A program made the position numbers and the translations under genes. The notes beneath the pieces were generated by a model. It worked only from the letters and a program-made list of their open reading frames with translations, searched no databases and was not told the origin of the DNA. From the NCBI GenBank assembly GCA_013002165.1, contig JABDKO010000304.1:1-32962 (forward strand): 32,962 nt of DNA. Direction: 5' to 3'. This document shows, piece after piece, positions 1 through 8,573 of this stretch. The first letter of the stretch is position 1; each line of letters starts with the position of its first letter. The DNA is from Rhodothermales bacterium (GTDB lineage Bacteria > Bacteroidota > Rhodothermia > Rhodothermales > JABDKH01).

Positions 1-2
1 GA

Positions 3-539
3 ACGCGGATCGTTGACTTCACTGTGGAAAAGCTGGAGGCCCGGCTTGGTGAAGGAATTTCGGGAATTGCCTTGAAGGTATATCGGTTCCTGAACGAGGA
101 AGACTTTCGCCGGAAACTCGACCAGGCCGTTCAGGACATTCCCGACAGTCTGGACAACGTGCTCGACGAGATGGACCATTTGCTGGACAGGCTACCCGAG
201 AAGATCGAAGCACGATCTGAAGACATCGAGCGCTGGGCCACGCAAATTATCCTTGGCTTCGTAGAGAACATCGACATCTACTCCATAATCATGGAGAACA
301 TGTCAGCGTACGACGAAGGACAGCTGGAAGACCTGCTCAAGAAATCCAGTAACGAGCAGTTGAACTACATCAAGTACCTTGGTGGCGTTCTGGGCTGCAT
401 CGGCGGTCTCGTTATCTGGCGACCCCTCCTGTCGCTCGGAGTTTTTGCAGCAGTCGGTGGATCCCTTTATCTCATTGATGAGTCCCTGTTCCGACTCCGG
501 AAGCGCAGAGTAGAATCACGACTCACGAGAGGATCCTGA
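3..539 (+). CDS. DUF445 family membrane protein, C-terminal part (5' end outside window)
   Basis: The reading frame is open from the left edge of the window, so the GTG at 24 is probably internal and the true start lies upstream. What remains is a charged helical stretch rich in Leu, Glu and Asp, with an ENIDIYSIIMENM segment, followed by two hydrophobic segments at the C-terminus (around LGGVLGCIGGLVIW and LLSLGVFAAVGGSLYLI). A helical body ending in 'YIKYLGGVLGCIGGLV' is the hallmark of the C-terminus of DUF445 (YheB-like) proteins, whose biochemical role is unknown. It ends in a short basic tail and TGA. The family assignment comes from remembered motif layout, and the missing N-terminus cannot be checked here. 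Confidence 0.72.
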   Translation, partial: TRIVDFTVEKLEARLGEGISGIALKVYRFLNEEDFRRKLDQAVQDIPDSLDNVLDEMDHLLDRLPEKIEARSEDIERWATQIILGFVENIDIYSIIMENMSAYDEGQLEDLLKKSSNEQLNYIKYLGGVLGCIGGLVIWRPLLSLGVFAAVGGSLYLIDESLFRLRKRRVESRLTRGS

Positions 540-578
540 CTTGGAGTCTTGCGGTGAGCTGCCATACTGCGGGCGAGG

Positions 579-851
579 CTACTTGCGGCCGAAGAAGTAA
601 TACATCAAGCAGCCAAACACGGGAAAGACGACAATGATAAACGTCCAGAGCAGTTTGTCTCCCGTAGTTCTTTCGCTGCCGTAAACCTCGATCAGCGCTA
701 CGACATCAAGTACGACTACGATGGTACTGCAAATCCCGTATGACCAGAAATTGTTGAAACGGTTTATCAGGTTCGGACCGCCGCAGCCCGTTAGAATCAG
801 GGACAAGACGGAAAGGGATGCCAGGGAGACTGTATTAGCCCATTTTTGCAT
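579..851 (-). CDS. small PLDc_N-domain membrane protein, possible lipoprotein
   Basis: A 90-residue protein made of an N-terminal signal-like segment with a lipobox-like LTGC (Cys23) and two transmembrane helices joined by a short charged loop (GSERTTGDKLLW). It ends in FPVFGCLMYYFFGRK. That pattern, including the hairpin of two helices and the terminal FGR, matches the phospholipase D/cardiolipin synthase N-terminal domain family (PLDc_N), which occurs as stand-alone small membrane proteins with no catalytic HKD motif. It stands alone on the minus strand and is divergent from the dus gene. There is no Shine-Dalgarno sequence: the bases before ATG are pyrimidine-rich. Function unknown. Confidence 0.75.
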   Translation of the reverse strand: MQKWANTVSLASLSVLSLILTGCGGPNLINRFNNFWSYGICSTIVVVLDVVALIEVYGSERTTGDKLLWTFIIVVFPVFGCLMYYFFGRK

Positions 852-934
852 AGGAGGAGCTCTTGTTAGTTGCTAAATCCACAATGTTGGACGAAATGCG
901 GGAAGCAAATGTTACGATTGTCAGTAGGAGGATA

Positions 935-983
935 GATAAGTGATAGGAGATAGGAGATAAGTGATAGGAGATAAGTGATAAGT
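935..983. repeat. heptanucleotide tandem repeat, GATAAGT/GATAGGA type
   Basis: Seven consecutive 7-bp units, each either GATAAGT or GATAGGA, run without interruption from 935 to 983 in the order AAGT, AGGA, AGGA, AAGT, AGGA, AAGT, AAGT. Degenerate units flank the block. It lies between the divergent PLDc_N and dus genes and ends about 35 bp before the dus GTG start, so length changes could alter promoter spacing; that consequence is inference. Confidence 0.9.
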
Positions 984-1018
984 GATTCTTTGCGCTTTCG
1001 TCATAATCAGCTAACAAC

Positions 1019-2047
1019 GTGAAAATAGCACATCTGGATTTTGGTGAACGTCCGGTGTTTCTGGCTCCCATGGAGGATGTCAGCGACCCGCCATTCCGCC
1101 GGCTCTGCAAGAGATTCGGTGCGGATTTGCTGTTCACTGAATTCATCTCATCGGGTGGACTGGTCTATGAAGCAAACGACTCGGTTCAGAAGCTCGATTT
1201 TGATGAGTCCGAACGACCGATCGCCATTCAGATTTTTGGAGGAGACATAGATCAGGTACGCACCGCTGCCGGGATTGTCGACGAAACTAACCCGGATATC
1301 ATAGACATTAATTTTGGATGCCCGGTCAAGAAGGTTGTCTGCCGGGATGGCGGTGCTGGAATACTTCGCAACCTTCCAAAAATGAAACGCATTACGGAAG
1401 AGGTGATCGCTGTCGCAAATCGACCGGTTACGGTCAAGACGAGACTCGGGTGGAATGACGAGTCGATTCGAATTGTCGAAGTTGCCTCTATGCTCGAAGA
1501 AGTCGGTGTGGCAGCCCTTGCTGTTCACGCACGGACTCGCTCGCAGATGTACAAGGGTGACGCCCGCTGGGAATGGTTTCAAACTATCCGGAAAGATGCG
1601 AATCTGTCAATTCCTCTCGTGGGCAACGGTGATGCGACTACACCCGAGAAAATAGAGAGGATGTTTGACGAAACCGGCGTCGACGCCGTCATGGTAGGGC
1701 GAGGAGCCATTGGAAATCCATGGATATTCAGGGATGCCCGCGAGTACATGACAACCGGTCAGATTCCAGCGAAGCCGACGTGGGAAGAGCGTATAGAAGT
1801 TGTCATCGAGCACCTGATTGGCAAGTGTGAGTGGTTAGGCGAACGTAAGGGTGTACTTGAAATGAGACGAATGTATGGTGGTTACTTCAAAGGTTTCCGA
1901 AATGCGAGCCTGCTCCGATCATTGATTATGGAGAAGACTGAACGAGACGACGTCATCGAACTCCTGAACACGTTCGATCCGGGTGTTGAACGTCCTGCCG
2001 TTCCGGTACAGCGAAAAGTCGTAAAGGCGTCCCTTCCAACAGCCTGA
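1019..2047 (+). CDS. dusB: tRNA-dihydrouridine synthase (DusB-type)
   Basis: This flavoenzyme reduces specific uridines in the tRNA D-loop to dihydrouridine using FMN and NADPH. The 342-residue length is normal. The N-terminal FMN-barrel motif FLAPMEDVSDPPFRRL (about residues 14-29), NFGCPVKK with the catalytic Cys101, VKTRLGW around Lys140, AVHARTRSQMYKG with His170, and the phosphate-binding VGNGD and GRGAIGNPW motifs (about 201-235) are all present and in order. The start is GTG, chosen because no upstream in-frame ATG exists and the first beta strand begins at once. A heptamer repeat lies just upstream. The choice of DusB over other Dus paralogues rests on the overall look and on DusB being the common form in this phylum. 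Confidence 0.92.
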   Translation: MKIAHLDFGERPVFLAPMEDVSDPPFRRLCKRFGADLLFTEFISSGGLVYEANDSVQKLDFDESERPIAIQIFGGDIDQVRTAAGIVDETNPDIIDINFGCPVKKVVCRDGGAGILRNLPKMKRITEEVIAVANRPVTVKTRLGWNDESIRIVEVASMLEEVGVAALAVHARTRSQMYKGDARWEWFQTIRKDANLSIPLVGNGDATTPEKIERMFDETGVDAVMVGRGAIGNPWIFRDAREYMTTGQIPAKPTWEERIEVVIEHLIGKCEWLGERKGVLEMRRMYGGYFKGFRNASLLRSLIMEKTERDDVIELLNTFDPGVERPAVPVQRKVVKASLPTA

Positions 2048-2148
2048 AGAGGTAGCAGACCTGAGTGCCCTCTATCAGCGTGATCTCTCGAGTACGGTGT
2101 GTATTCAATCCTTGATCGGCGAGCTTTTGTATCTTGCACAAGGAAAGC

Positions 2149-2160
2149 GAAATCGATTTC
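2149..2160. promoter_or_regulatory. 12-bp perfect palindrome upstream of the NPP gene
   Basis: GAAATCGATTTC is a perfect dyad located 29 bp before the ATG of the following gene, inside an otherwise featureless 142-bp gap. It could be an operator, but one site with no second copy nearby is weak evidence. Confidence 0.25.
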
Positions 2161-2189
2161 CTCAAACTATTTAACCCTGACTGGATCAG

Positions 2190-3446
2190 ATGAATCAACC
2201 GTTGCGCAAAACTCTGCTCGTCATGCTGCTGGCACTCGTGTCAGTGTCATGCGGATCCCTCAAGAATGCCGGTGACCGTGCCGCTGCAGAACCATCACCG
2301 TTAATCCTGGTTTCGATCGATGGGTTTCGCTGGGACTACACAGATATTCATCAGGCGCCGACTATCGATTCACTTGCCCGGTCTGGAGTGCGCTCCGAAG
2401 GACTCATTCCCCCGTTCCCGAGCAAGACATTCCCCAGCCACTATACACAGGTTACAGGCCTCCATCCGGCGAAACATGGCATAGTATCCAATACCATGTA
2501 CGACCCGGGAATGGATGCGTCGTTCAGGCTTTCTGACAATGAAGCACAGCTGAATCCTGAATGGTGGTCCGGCGAGCCCATCTGGGTCACCGCGACAAAG
2601 AATGACCTGGTGTCCGCGTGTATGTTCTGGCCCGGATCAGAGACAGAACACGACGGCTATCTCCCGGACATGTACAAGGCGTTTGATGGCGATCTCAGTT
2701 CAGAAGATCGAGTCAACCAGTTACTCGCCTGGATGGCTCTTCCGGAAGACGAGCGACCGGATTTTGCGACACTTTATTTTGATATTGTCGATAGTGCGGG
2801 GCACAGGCATGGTCCACAGTCCAAGCAGGTTCACGACGCAGTACTTGAAGTCGATGCATCCATTCGATTGCTCGTTTCCGGTTTGAAGGCTCAGGGAATC
2901 AAGGACCCTAATATTGTTTTGGTATCCGACCACGGAATGGCAGAGATCGATACAACGCGCGTAATCTTTCTCGATGACTACATTGATATGACAGATGTAC
3001 GGATCGTCGACTGGAGTCCAATTGCCGCGCTCCGTCCGCCAGCGGACATGGTGGATGAGGTGTACGAGGGGTTGCTCAACAAGCATCCGGAACTACAGGT
3101 CTACCGCGGCGGTGACGAAGCAAACCTTCCGGAACGGTTCCATTACTCGGACAACGACCGGATACAACCTGTCATCGCCGTAGCGTCCGAAGGCTGGACG
3201 ATCACCATACGCGATGGATACCGGGCAAGCAGGCACCTCGGGTCGACACACGGCTATGACAATCACCTCCAATCCATGCATGGCCTGTTTGCAGCAAGCG
3301 GTCCCGCGTTCAAATCGGGCGTTGTTATTCCGGCTGTAGAGAGCATCCACCTGTACAACATGATGGCGGCAATCCTCAGCATTGATCCCGCCCCGAACGA
3401 CGGCGGCACCGTTCTGATTGACAGCGCACTTGCAGTTGAAAGATAG
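2190..3446 (+). CDS. NPP/alkaline-phosphatase-superfamily phosphodiesterase lipoprotein
   Basis: A secreted nucleotide pyrophosphatase/phosphodiesterase-like enzyme of 418 residues. The N-terminus is a lipoprotein signal peptide ending LVSVSC (Cys21). The two-metal active site can be traced: Asp44 in LVSIDGFRWDY, nucleophile Thr80 in PFPSKTFPSHYTQVTG, Asp201 and His205 in DSAGHRHGP, Asp247-His248 in SDHGM, and His354 in GSTHGYDN. These are the usual NPP ligands and their order is correct, so it is likely active, hydrolysing phosphodiester or pyrophosphate bonds of extracellular nucleotides or headgroups. The exact substrate cannot be read from sequence. It is probably anchored on the periplasmic or outer-membrane side. 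It lies 142 bp after dusB and is likely transcribed separately. Confidence 0.9.
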   Translation: MNQPLRKTLLVMLLALVSVSCGSLKNAGDRAAAEPSPLILVSIDGFRWDYTDIHQAPTIDSLARSGVRSEGLIPPFPSKTFPSHYTQVTGLHPAKHGIVSNTMYDPGMDASFRLSDNEAQLNPEWWSGEPIWVTATKNDLVSACMFWPGSETEHDGYLPDMYKAFDGDLSSEDRVNQLLAWMALPEDERPDFATLYFDIVDSAGHRHGPQSKQVHDAVLEVDASIRLLVSGLKAQGIKDPNIVLVSDHGMAEIDTTRVIFLDDYIDMTDVRIVDWSPIAALRPPADMVDEVYEGLLNKHPELQVYRGGDEANLPERFHYSDNDRIQPVIAVASEGWTITIRDGYRASRHLGSTHGYDNHLQSMHGLFAASGPAFKSGVVIPAVESIHLYNMMAAILSIDPAPNDGGTVLIDSALAVER

Positions 3447-3511
3447 GTTTGATACCGTAGGTTAGATATCCGATAGTAGGATAGATCCCACGCGTTACCT
3501 GTTGCCTCATC

Positions 3512-5170
3512 GTGCCGAAAACCAGAAAAATCGCCTTGATCCTTGCCGGAGGCGTATCTCTTGGTGCATATCAAGCGGGTGTCATCACTGAAATTTTGCA
3601 TGCCCTGGACGTCATCAACCGCCGTCGAAACGATAGCGGTGATTCACCAATCGTGCTTGACGTGATCACCGGTGCGTCGGCGGGCAGTATGACAGCCGCT
3701 CTCATCGCACGAATAATGTTATGCGATTTCGAGGCACGGCGTGGTCATCTTCGCGACGCCTGGGTCGAGGATATCGATATTTTGCGGCTGCTGGTGAACA
3801 TCCCGGGCAATGCCCTGCTTTCGAAAGATGTGATTTGGGAGATCGCGAACCGTTACATCCTGCGCGACGAAGACCTCCCGCGAGACAACCGGGCATCGTT
3901 CGCTCCCGAAAAATTGAGGCTGAGTTTTACCCTCAGCAACATGCACGGAATCGACTATGCAATCCCCAATCTCAGCCGGGATGACGGGACATCATTTGCG
4001 TCGACATTCTTCTCGGACGTTGGCCGATTCGAAGTCTCGGACGCCAATCTCGACGATAGTCTCTACTGGAAAACAATCGTCGAAGCGGCAATGGCATCCG
4101 GAAATTTCCCGATTGTGTTTCAGCCGCAGCCTGTAACACGGTTTGCGGCCGACTACAAGGGCTCGGTCCAGGAAGAGGAGGGTTTCTTCGGCGATTCGGG
4201 CAGAGCGCTTTCGTTTCTCGACGGCGGAATGTTCAATAATGAGCCGCTCCGCGAGGCAGTACATCTCGCGTCGAGCGTGGATGGCGGCCCGATCGACCCG
4301 ACACGATTGTTCATCCTGGTAGACCCGAATGTTAATCAGTCTCGACACGCTGCCGAGGTTTTGCCCGACGATCCGCTCGAAAAAATCGTGGGTCGGATGG
4401 CGGATATGGTTCGCGGCGAAAGCACTGCGCGGGACTGGTTGCGAACGACACAAATCAACGTCGAGCTTTCGTGGAGGGATCAGCTTCTTCAGGAGATCGC
4501 CGAGATTTTTACCCTGGAATCTATCCAGGACTCGAATGCGATCGCCGAAAAACTGAAGACCGTAGCTGAAAATATTCACGAGCGCCGACGATCCGTCTTT
4601 GCGTCTTCGGCTCAAATAGCCCTCGTAGACGAAATCGAAATGTTGCGCACACGCTATGAAACCGTCTACCCGGATCTGACTCAGCCGGTATCTGAATCAA
4701 ATCGTTCTGCCATGTTTCTCTACTTTACGTTCATTCTGAATAGCGTTTCGGATCTTGGTCATAAATCGAGGCTGAACCTGTCGATCATCGGGGCCGACAA
4801 AACCAAGACGGCAGGAGATCAGCTCAATTCCTTCGGGGGATTCTTTGACCAGAAGTGGCGAGAACACGATTTTCGAGTGGGCCGCATAGAAACATCCCGA
4901 CACCTGGCCGTGATTCTGGGAGAATCCTACGAGAAGGAACTGAATGACAGCGGCGAGGCTGTGGCATCCTATACAATCCCCGATGAATGGGCTAATTTCC
5001 CGGATGTCAGCATCCAGCATGCCGACGACGGGCTCCGAAAGAACTTCCGCAACGTCGTCCTGGACAGATCGACGGAGGTGATGCGTCGGTTATCGATTCC
5101 GGGCTTGATTCGATTCATGCTCAGACTATATCTCAAAAGAAAGTTATCAAACATTCTGAAACTGCGATAA
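3512..5170 (+). CDS. patatin-like phospholipase family protein
   Basis: A 552-residue lipid acyl hydrolase of the patatin fold. The glycine-rich oxyanion-hole segment LAGGVSLGAYQAGV (residues 11-24), the nucleophile elbow TGASAGS with Ser56 and the catalytic Asp237 in FLDGGMFNNEPL form the expected Ser-Asp dyad. There is no signal peptide or N-terminal membrane segment, so cytoplasmic or peripheral membrane action is likely. The roughly 300-residue extension after the catalytic Asp is helical and charged, longer than in small RssA-type patatins and typical of the large patatin-related proteins of this phylum. The start is GTG directly before the first beta strand (KTRKIALILAGG). The C-terminus is basic (LKRKLSNILKLR). 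Confidence 0.9.
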   Translation: MPKTRKIALILAGGVSLGAYQAGVITEILHALDVINRRRNDSGDSPIVLDVITGASAGSMTAALIARIMLCDFEARRGHLRDAWVEDIDILRLLVNIPGNALLSKDVIWEIANRYILRDEDLPRDNRASFAPEKLRLSFTLSNMHGIDYAIPNLSRDDGTSFASTFFSDVGRFEVSDANLDDSLYWKTIVEAAMASGNFPIVFQPQPVTRFAADYKGSVQEEEGFFGDSGRALSFLDGGMFNNEPLREAVHLASSVDGGPIDPTRLFILVDPNVNQSRHAAEVLPDDPLEKIVGRMADMVRGESTARDWLRTTQINVELSWRDQLLQEIAEIFTLESIQDSNAIAEKLKTVAENIHERRRSVFASSAQIALVDEIEMLRTRYETVYPDLTQPVSESNRSAMFLYFTFILNSVSDLGHKSRLNLSIIGADKTKTAGDQLNSFGGFFDQKWREHDFRVGRIETSRHLAVILGESYEKELNDSGEAVASYTIPDEWANFPDVSIQHADDGLRKNFRNVVLDRSTEVMRRLSIPGLIRFMLRLYLKRKLSNILKLR

Positions 5171-5214
5171 TTGTCAACAGTAGACATGCATAGAATGCTA
5201 TTTTAACTCCAGCG

Positions 5215-6327
5215 ATGCCGAACTCTAGACTTACACAGTTCCTTCTGGGTGTGGTCGCCATATTTGTTGTTGGCGTCATACTAAAGGAGTTACGTGTCGT
5301 CCTCCTGCCGTTTGTAATCGCCATTCTGCTGTCGAATGTGTTCTCCCCGATCGTTACCTGGCTGCGGAAAAGACGCGTCCCTACGATTTTTACTCTTTTC
5401 CTTGTCCTGCTCTCATTCTCGCTGGTTGTTTTTCTGATGTCGCTCATCCTCGTAGCGAGTGTCGACTCGTTTGTGGCGGAGTTGCCCAAGTATGAGGAGA
5501 TCCTCCGATCGAGAATGGCAACAGGGTTTGCGGATATTCAACAGCCGCTACTCGACCTGAATCTCATTGATGAGAAACTCGACTGGAGGGACTTTATCCC
5601 GACGGTTGGATCATTGACAGCGGCGATTGGCAAAGGCGTCGGCTCGATTCTCGGTATAGTCAGCTATGTATTCCTGATACTGCTGTTCATGCTGTTCATG
5701 CTTGCAGAAAGTGGTGATCTGACAAAGAGGCTTTACAAGGCCTTCCCGCAGGAGCGCGCCACCCAGATCGCCGAAGTGGTAGCAAATATCGACGGACAGG
5801 TCCAGCAGTATCTTCTGACGAAGACTCTCATAAGCATGGGCACCGGAATCTTTACATCCATTGTGCTCTGGCTGCTGGGCGTTGATTTTGCCCTGATGTG
5901 GGGATTCCTGGCGTTTCTTCTCAATTTTATTCCGAACGTCGGGTCCATCGTGGCCACAATCCTTCCTTTCTTCCTGTCACTTCTCCAGTTTGAGGCATTT
6001 ACGATTCCTCTCCTGGTATTGCTGTTTCTCGGCAGTGTCCAGGTGATGATGGGTAACTTCATCGAACCGAAAGTGATGTCCTTCAGTCTAAACCTGAGCG
6101 CCCTTGTCATCCTCCTCTCTCTCATTTTCTGGGGATGGCTATGGGGAATCTGGGGAATGATCATAGCCGTCCCGATCACGGCTACGCTGAAAATCATGTG
6201 CGAGAACATCGAATCGCTGAAACCGGTCGCGGTCCTTATGACCGGCCGCATCGGAACAGGAAAGGAAACGCCGAAGATGCAGGGGCTGGAACTGCCGAGT
6301 GTCGGAGAAAGCCGAAAGGTTGGATAG
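5215..6327 (+). CDS. AI-2E family transporter (TqsA/YdiK-like permease)
   Basis: A 370-residue polytopic inner-membrane protein. The start ATG is 44 bp after the patatin stop, so co-transcription is possible. Hydrophobic helices lie near residues 8-45, 60-80 and 135-165, with a C-terminal group from about 205 to 330. Characteristic AI-2E family segments are seen: LLGVDFALMWGFLAFLLNFI followed by PNVGSIVATILPF, then GNFIEPKVMS and ALVILLSLIFWGWLWGIWGM. The soluble segment between helices three and four (around FVAELPKYEEILRSR) is also typical. The family name comes from E. coli TqsA, but most members do not transport AI-2 and many act as ion antiporters, so the substrate is open. Confidence 0.92.
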   Translation: MPNSRLTQFLLGVVAIFVVGVILKELRVVLLPFVIAILLSNVFSPIVTWLRKRRVPTIFTLFLVLLSFSLVVFLMSLILVASVDSFVAELPKYEEILRSRMATGFADIQQPLLDLNLIDEKLDWRDFIPTVGSLTAAIGKGVGSILGIVSYVFLILLFMLFMLAESGDLTKRLYKAFPQERATQIAEVVANIDGQVQQYLLTKTLISMGTGIFTSIVLWLLGVDFALMWGFLAFLLNFIPNVGSIVATILPFFLSLLQFEAFTIPLLVLLFLGSVQVMMGNFIEPKVMSFSLNLSALVILLSLIFWGWLWGIWGMIIAVPITATLKIMCENIESLKPVAVLMTGRIGTGKETPKMQGLELPSVGESRKVG

Positions 6328-6480
6328 GGTTGGTTGTTGGTTGTTGGTTGTTGGTTGCTAGTTGTTGGTTGTTCGGGGCCACATTGTCATCTCGAGCGGC
6401 AGCCGAGAGATCTCTTTAGCAGTGCGCTGGCAGATCCCTCCACTTCGGTCGGGATGACGAGATGCTAGTTGTTGGTTGTT
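6328..6480. repeat. GGTTGTT heptamer repeats flanking a palindrome-like dispersed repeat
   Basis: Six 7-bp units of GGTTGTT type, two of them with one substitution, run from 6332 to 6373, starting 4 bp after the AI-2E transporter stop codon. Two more units lie at 6467-6480. Between them sits one copy of the dispersed element described separately (6386-6458). The same arrangement of GGTTGTT units next to the same element recurs at 8443-8707. Confidence 0.88.
6386..6458. repeat. dispersed palindrome-like intergenic repeat, copy A
   Basis: The element begins GTCATCTCGAGCGGCAGCCG and ends ACTTCGGTCGGGATGAC, so its ends form an inverted repeat (GTCATCTCGA against TCGGGATGAC, one G-T pair). The inner arms AGAGATCT and AGATCCCT also pair partly. 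Two near-identical copies lie at 8500-8573 and 8634-8707. No ORF inside it is credible. Confidence 0.88.
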
Positions 6481-6549
6481 GAGCATGGGTCTGGCGAACA
6501 ACCAACATACCGGATCGTACCATAACCTTTTCAGCTAGCTCCTGCCGAC

Positions 6550-7065
6550 ATGCTTTACTCCCGCCCGTCTCGCGATGAGTGCCCTGAGTACTATTTCGCC
6601 TACATAGACAAGGTGCCGGATGGCGACATCCTTGATCTGTTATCAACACAGGTGGACAACACCGCAAGTTATCTGGCCTCCCTTCCGCCCGAACTGGGCA
6701 CGTATCGATACGCCGATGGGAAATGGACCGTGAGCGAAGTCCTGGGACACATGGTTGATTGCGAAAGAGTGTTCGCATTTAGAGGACTTCACATCGCACG
6801 CGGTGACAAGACACCGATACCCGGATTTGAACAGGACGATTGGGTTGCTTCAACCGACTTCAACAGACGCTCGATAAAATCGCTCGCGGATGAACTCCAT
6901 GTACTCCGGGCGTCGACCGTCATGCTGTTTAAGAATCTGACTGCTGAAGAGATCGAGCGAACGGGCACGGCGAGCGGGTACCCTTTCAGCGTACGCACAA
7001 TTCCCTACATCATTGCTGGTCACGAAATCCATCATCTTGGTGTATTGAAGGATCGTTATGTATAG
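6550..7065 (+). CDS. DinB family (DinB_2) metal-binding four-helix protein
   Basis: A 171-residue DinB/YfiT-like four-helix bundle. The metal-binding histidines are seen as His67 in VLGHMVDCERVFAFR and the C-terminal AGHEIHHLGVLKDRY (His158, His161/His162). KWTVSEVLGHMVD and the C-terminal His cluster are diagnostic. Family members are metal-dependent thiol transferases or hydrolases with mostly unknown substrates. There is no signal peptide, so it is cytoplasmic. Its stop overlaps the next gene by 8 bp (start at 7058), which implies translational coupling with the secreted hydrolase. The upstream gap is full of repeats. Confidence 0.9.
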   Translation: MLYSRPSRDECPEYYFAYIDKVPDGDILDLLSTQVDNTASYLASLPPELGTYRYADGKWTVSEVLGHMVDCERVFAFRGLHIARGDKTPIPGFEQDDWVASTDFNRRSIKSLADELHVLRASTVMLFKNLTAEEIERTGTASGYPFSVRTIPYIIAGHEIHHLGVLKDRYV

Positions 7066-7876
7066 GATCATTGTCCTTTCTCTCTGTTTGTTAGGGATCT
7101 CACTGGATGCAGGTGCGCAGGTTGAATCGTGCGACGTGACACTTACGTACATAGCCAATGAAGGTACGCTGATTGAATCGTCTGGTACCAAAATTCTAAT
7201 CGACGGCCTACACCGTGAATACCGTCGTGACTATTCCTTTCTACCGGACTCGCTTGAGAATAGACTTGAGAATGGAGTGCCTCCTTTCGATGGAATAGCT
7301 GTGGTGCTTGTCTCACATGTTCACAGAGACCACTTCGAAGCTGCGGCTGTTGCGCGATTCCTTGACAAGAATGACCAGGCTGTACTCATCTCCTCGCCTC
7401 AGGTTATCGATAGTGTTCGGGCCGCCGGATCGACAGCTCCAATGGAGACGATAAGTCTTACGTCGACGGAGTCGGTTGCACTAACTCCCCACGGTATCTT
7501 GACAACTGGAGTCCTGCCACATAGCTCGGCTCGATTTCGATGGATCCAGAACATCGGGCACCGAATTGATTTCGACTCGATCTCTGTGCTTCACGTCGGC
7601 GATGCGGATATCAATCGACGCAACTTTGTCGAATCTGGTCTGGTAAACGATCCGGTAGATGTTGCGATACTGCCATACTGGTACCTTATTTCCGGAGATG
7701 GCAGGCGGCTGATTGATGAGACAATTCGACCCGGGCGCCTAATTGCGGCCCACGTCTCCCCTGCAGATGTCGAAGAAGTTCGCCGCGAGGTTGCCCAGCA
7801 TTATCCGGACGCGACCGTGTTTGGTGAAATGCTCGGGACGACTGTCGTCATCGAGCAGAAGTGTCCTGACGAATAA
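7058..7876 (+). CDS. secreted metallo-beta-lactamase-fold hydrolase
   Basis: A 272-residue protein with a signal peptide (YRIIVLSLCLLGISLDAGAQ) and an MBL core. The core has the strand TLTYIANEGTLIESSGTKIL followed by IDG, then the zinc motif SHVHRDHF (His87, His89, Asp91, His92), and later HVGDAD and IAAHVSP which carry the remaining metal ligands. The layout is like UlaG-type MBL enzymes rather than antibiotic-degrading lactamases; the substrate is unknown. It overlaps the DinB gene by 8 bp and the next gene starts 13 bp after its stop, so the three form one operon of one cytoplasmic and two exported proteins. Confidence 0.88.
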   Translation: MYRIIVLSLCLLGISLDAGAQVESCDVTLTYIANEGTLIESSGTKILIDGLHREYRRDYSFLPDSLENRLENGVPPFDGIAVVLVSHVHRDHFEAAAVARFLDKNDQAVLISSPQVIDSVRAAGSTAPMETISLTSTESVALTPHGILTTGVLPHSSARFRWIQNIGHRIDFDSISVLHVGDADINRRNFVESGLVNDPVDVAILPYWYLISGDGRRLIDETIRPGRLIAAHVSPADVEEVRREVAQHYPDATVFGEMLGTTVVIEQKCPDE

Positions 7877-7889
7877 TCTGATAGTAAAT

Positions 7890-8444
7890 ATGAAGAATCT
7901 AATTCTGGTACCACTGTTTCTACTCCTGGTTATCGGTTCGAGCGCAATCGTTGTTGCTCAGGAATCGCCTTCAACTCCACCGGAAACGTATGAGGCAAAC
8001 CCGGCCGACGTCTCGTCGATCGATGCAATCACAGCCGCGGTTTATGAGGTTATCTCGGGGCCTGCTGGCGAGGAGCGCGATTGGGATCGCTTCAGATCTC
8101 TGTTTCGGCCTGAAGCGAAGCTGATTCCGGTTGGTATCCGCGATGGACAGGCCGGGTCGTTCCCGATGACACCCGATCAGTACATTGAGCGTAGTGGTCC
8201 CTGGCTTGTACAGAACGGTTTTTTTGAGACCGAAATCAATCGTGTGACCGAGCAGTATGGCGTCATTGCCCATCATTTCAGCACATACGAGTCCCGAAGA
8301 AAAGCCGATGACCCCGAGCCGTTTGCGCGTGGTATCAATAGTTTTCAATTGATGAACGACGGCCAGCGCTGGTGGGTTGTGAACATTTTCTGGCAGGGTG
8401 AGAGTGAGGAGTATCCGGTGCCTGGGGAGTATTTGCCGGAATAG
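7890..8444 (+). CDS. secreted NTF2-like (SnoaL-type) protein
   Basis: The frame is open further upstream, but the ATG at 7890 begins a clear signal peptide (KNLILVPLFLLLVIGSSA, cleaved near VVAQ), so 184 residues is the best length. After it come the helix ISSIDAITAAVYEVISGPAG-like region and a cone-shaped fold typical of NTF2-like proteins: RDWDRFRSLFRPEAKLIPVG, a central helix MTPDQYIERSG, and terminal strands SFQLMNDGQRWWVVNIFW. Catalytic function cannot be assigned; many such proteins are ligand-binding or of unknown role. It is last in the DinB-MBL-NTF2 operon. Its TAG stop lies inside the start of a GGTTGTT repeat block. Confidence 0.82.
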   Translation: MKNLILVPLFLLLVIGSSAIVVAQESPSTPPETYEANPADVSSIDAITAAVYEVISGPAGEERDWDRFRSLFRPEAKLIPVGIRDGQAGSFPMTPDQYIERSGPWLVQNGFFETEINRVTEQYGVIAHHFSTYESRRKADDPEPFARGINSFQLMNDGQRWWVVNIFWQGESEEYPVPGEYLPE

Positions 8445-8474
8445 TTGTTGGTTGGTGGTTGTTGGTTGTTGGTT
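8443..8474. repeat. GGTTGTT heptamer tandem repeat after the NTF2-like gene
   Basis: Four to five 7-bp units (AGTTGTT, GGTTGGT, GGTTGTT, GGTTGTT, then GGTTTGT) begin at the second base of the upstream stop codon. Degenerate units continue at about 8579-8620 between the two dispersed-repeat copies. The unit is the same as at 6332-6373. Confidence 0.85.
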
Positions 8475-8499
8475 TGTAATCTCGAGCGGCTAAGGAATT

Positions 8500-8573
8500 G
8501 TCATCTCGAGCGGCAGCCGAGAGATCTCTTTACCAGCGCGGTCGATAGATCCCTCCGCTTCGGTCGGGATGAC
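8500..8573. repeat. dispersed palindrome-like intergenic repeat, copy B
   Basis: 74 bp, nearly identical to copy A at both ends and along the left arm; differences cluster in the middle (ACCAGCGCGGTCGATAGATC). A truncated left end (AATCTCGAGCGGC) lies just before it at 8478-8490, showing an extra decayed copy. Confidence 0.88.
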
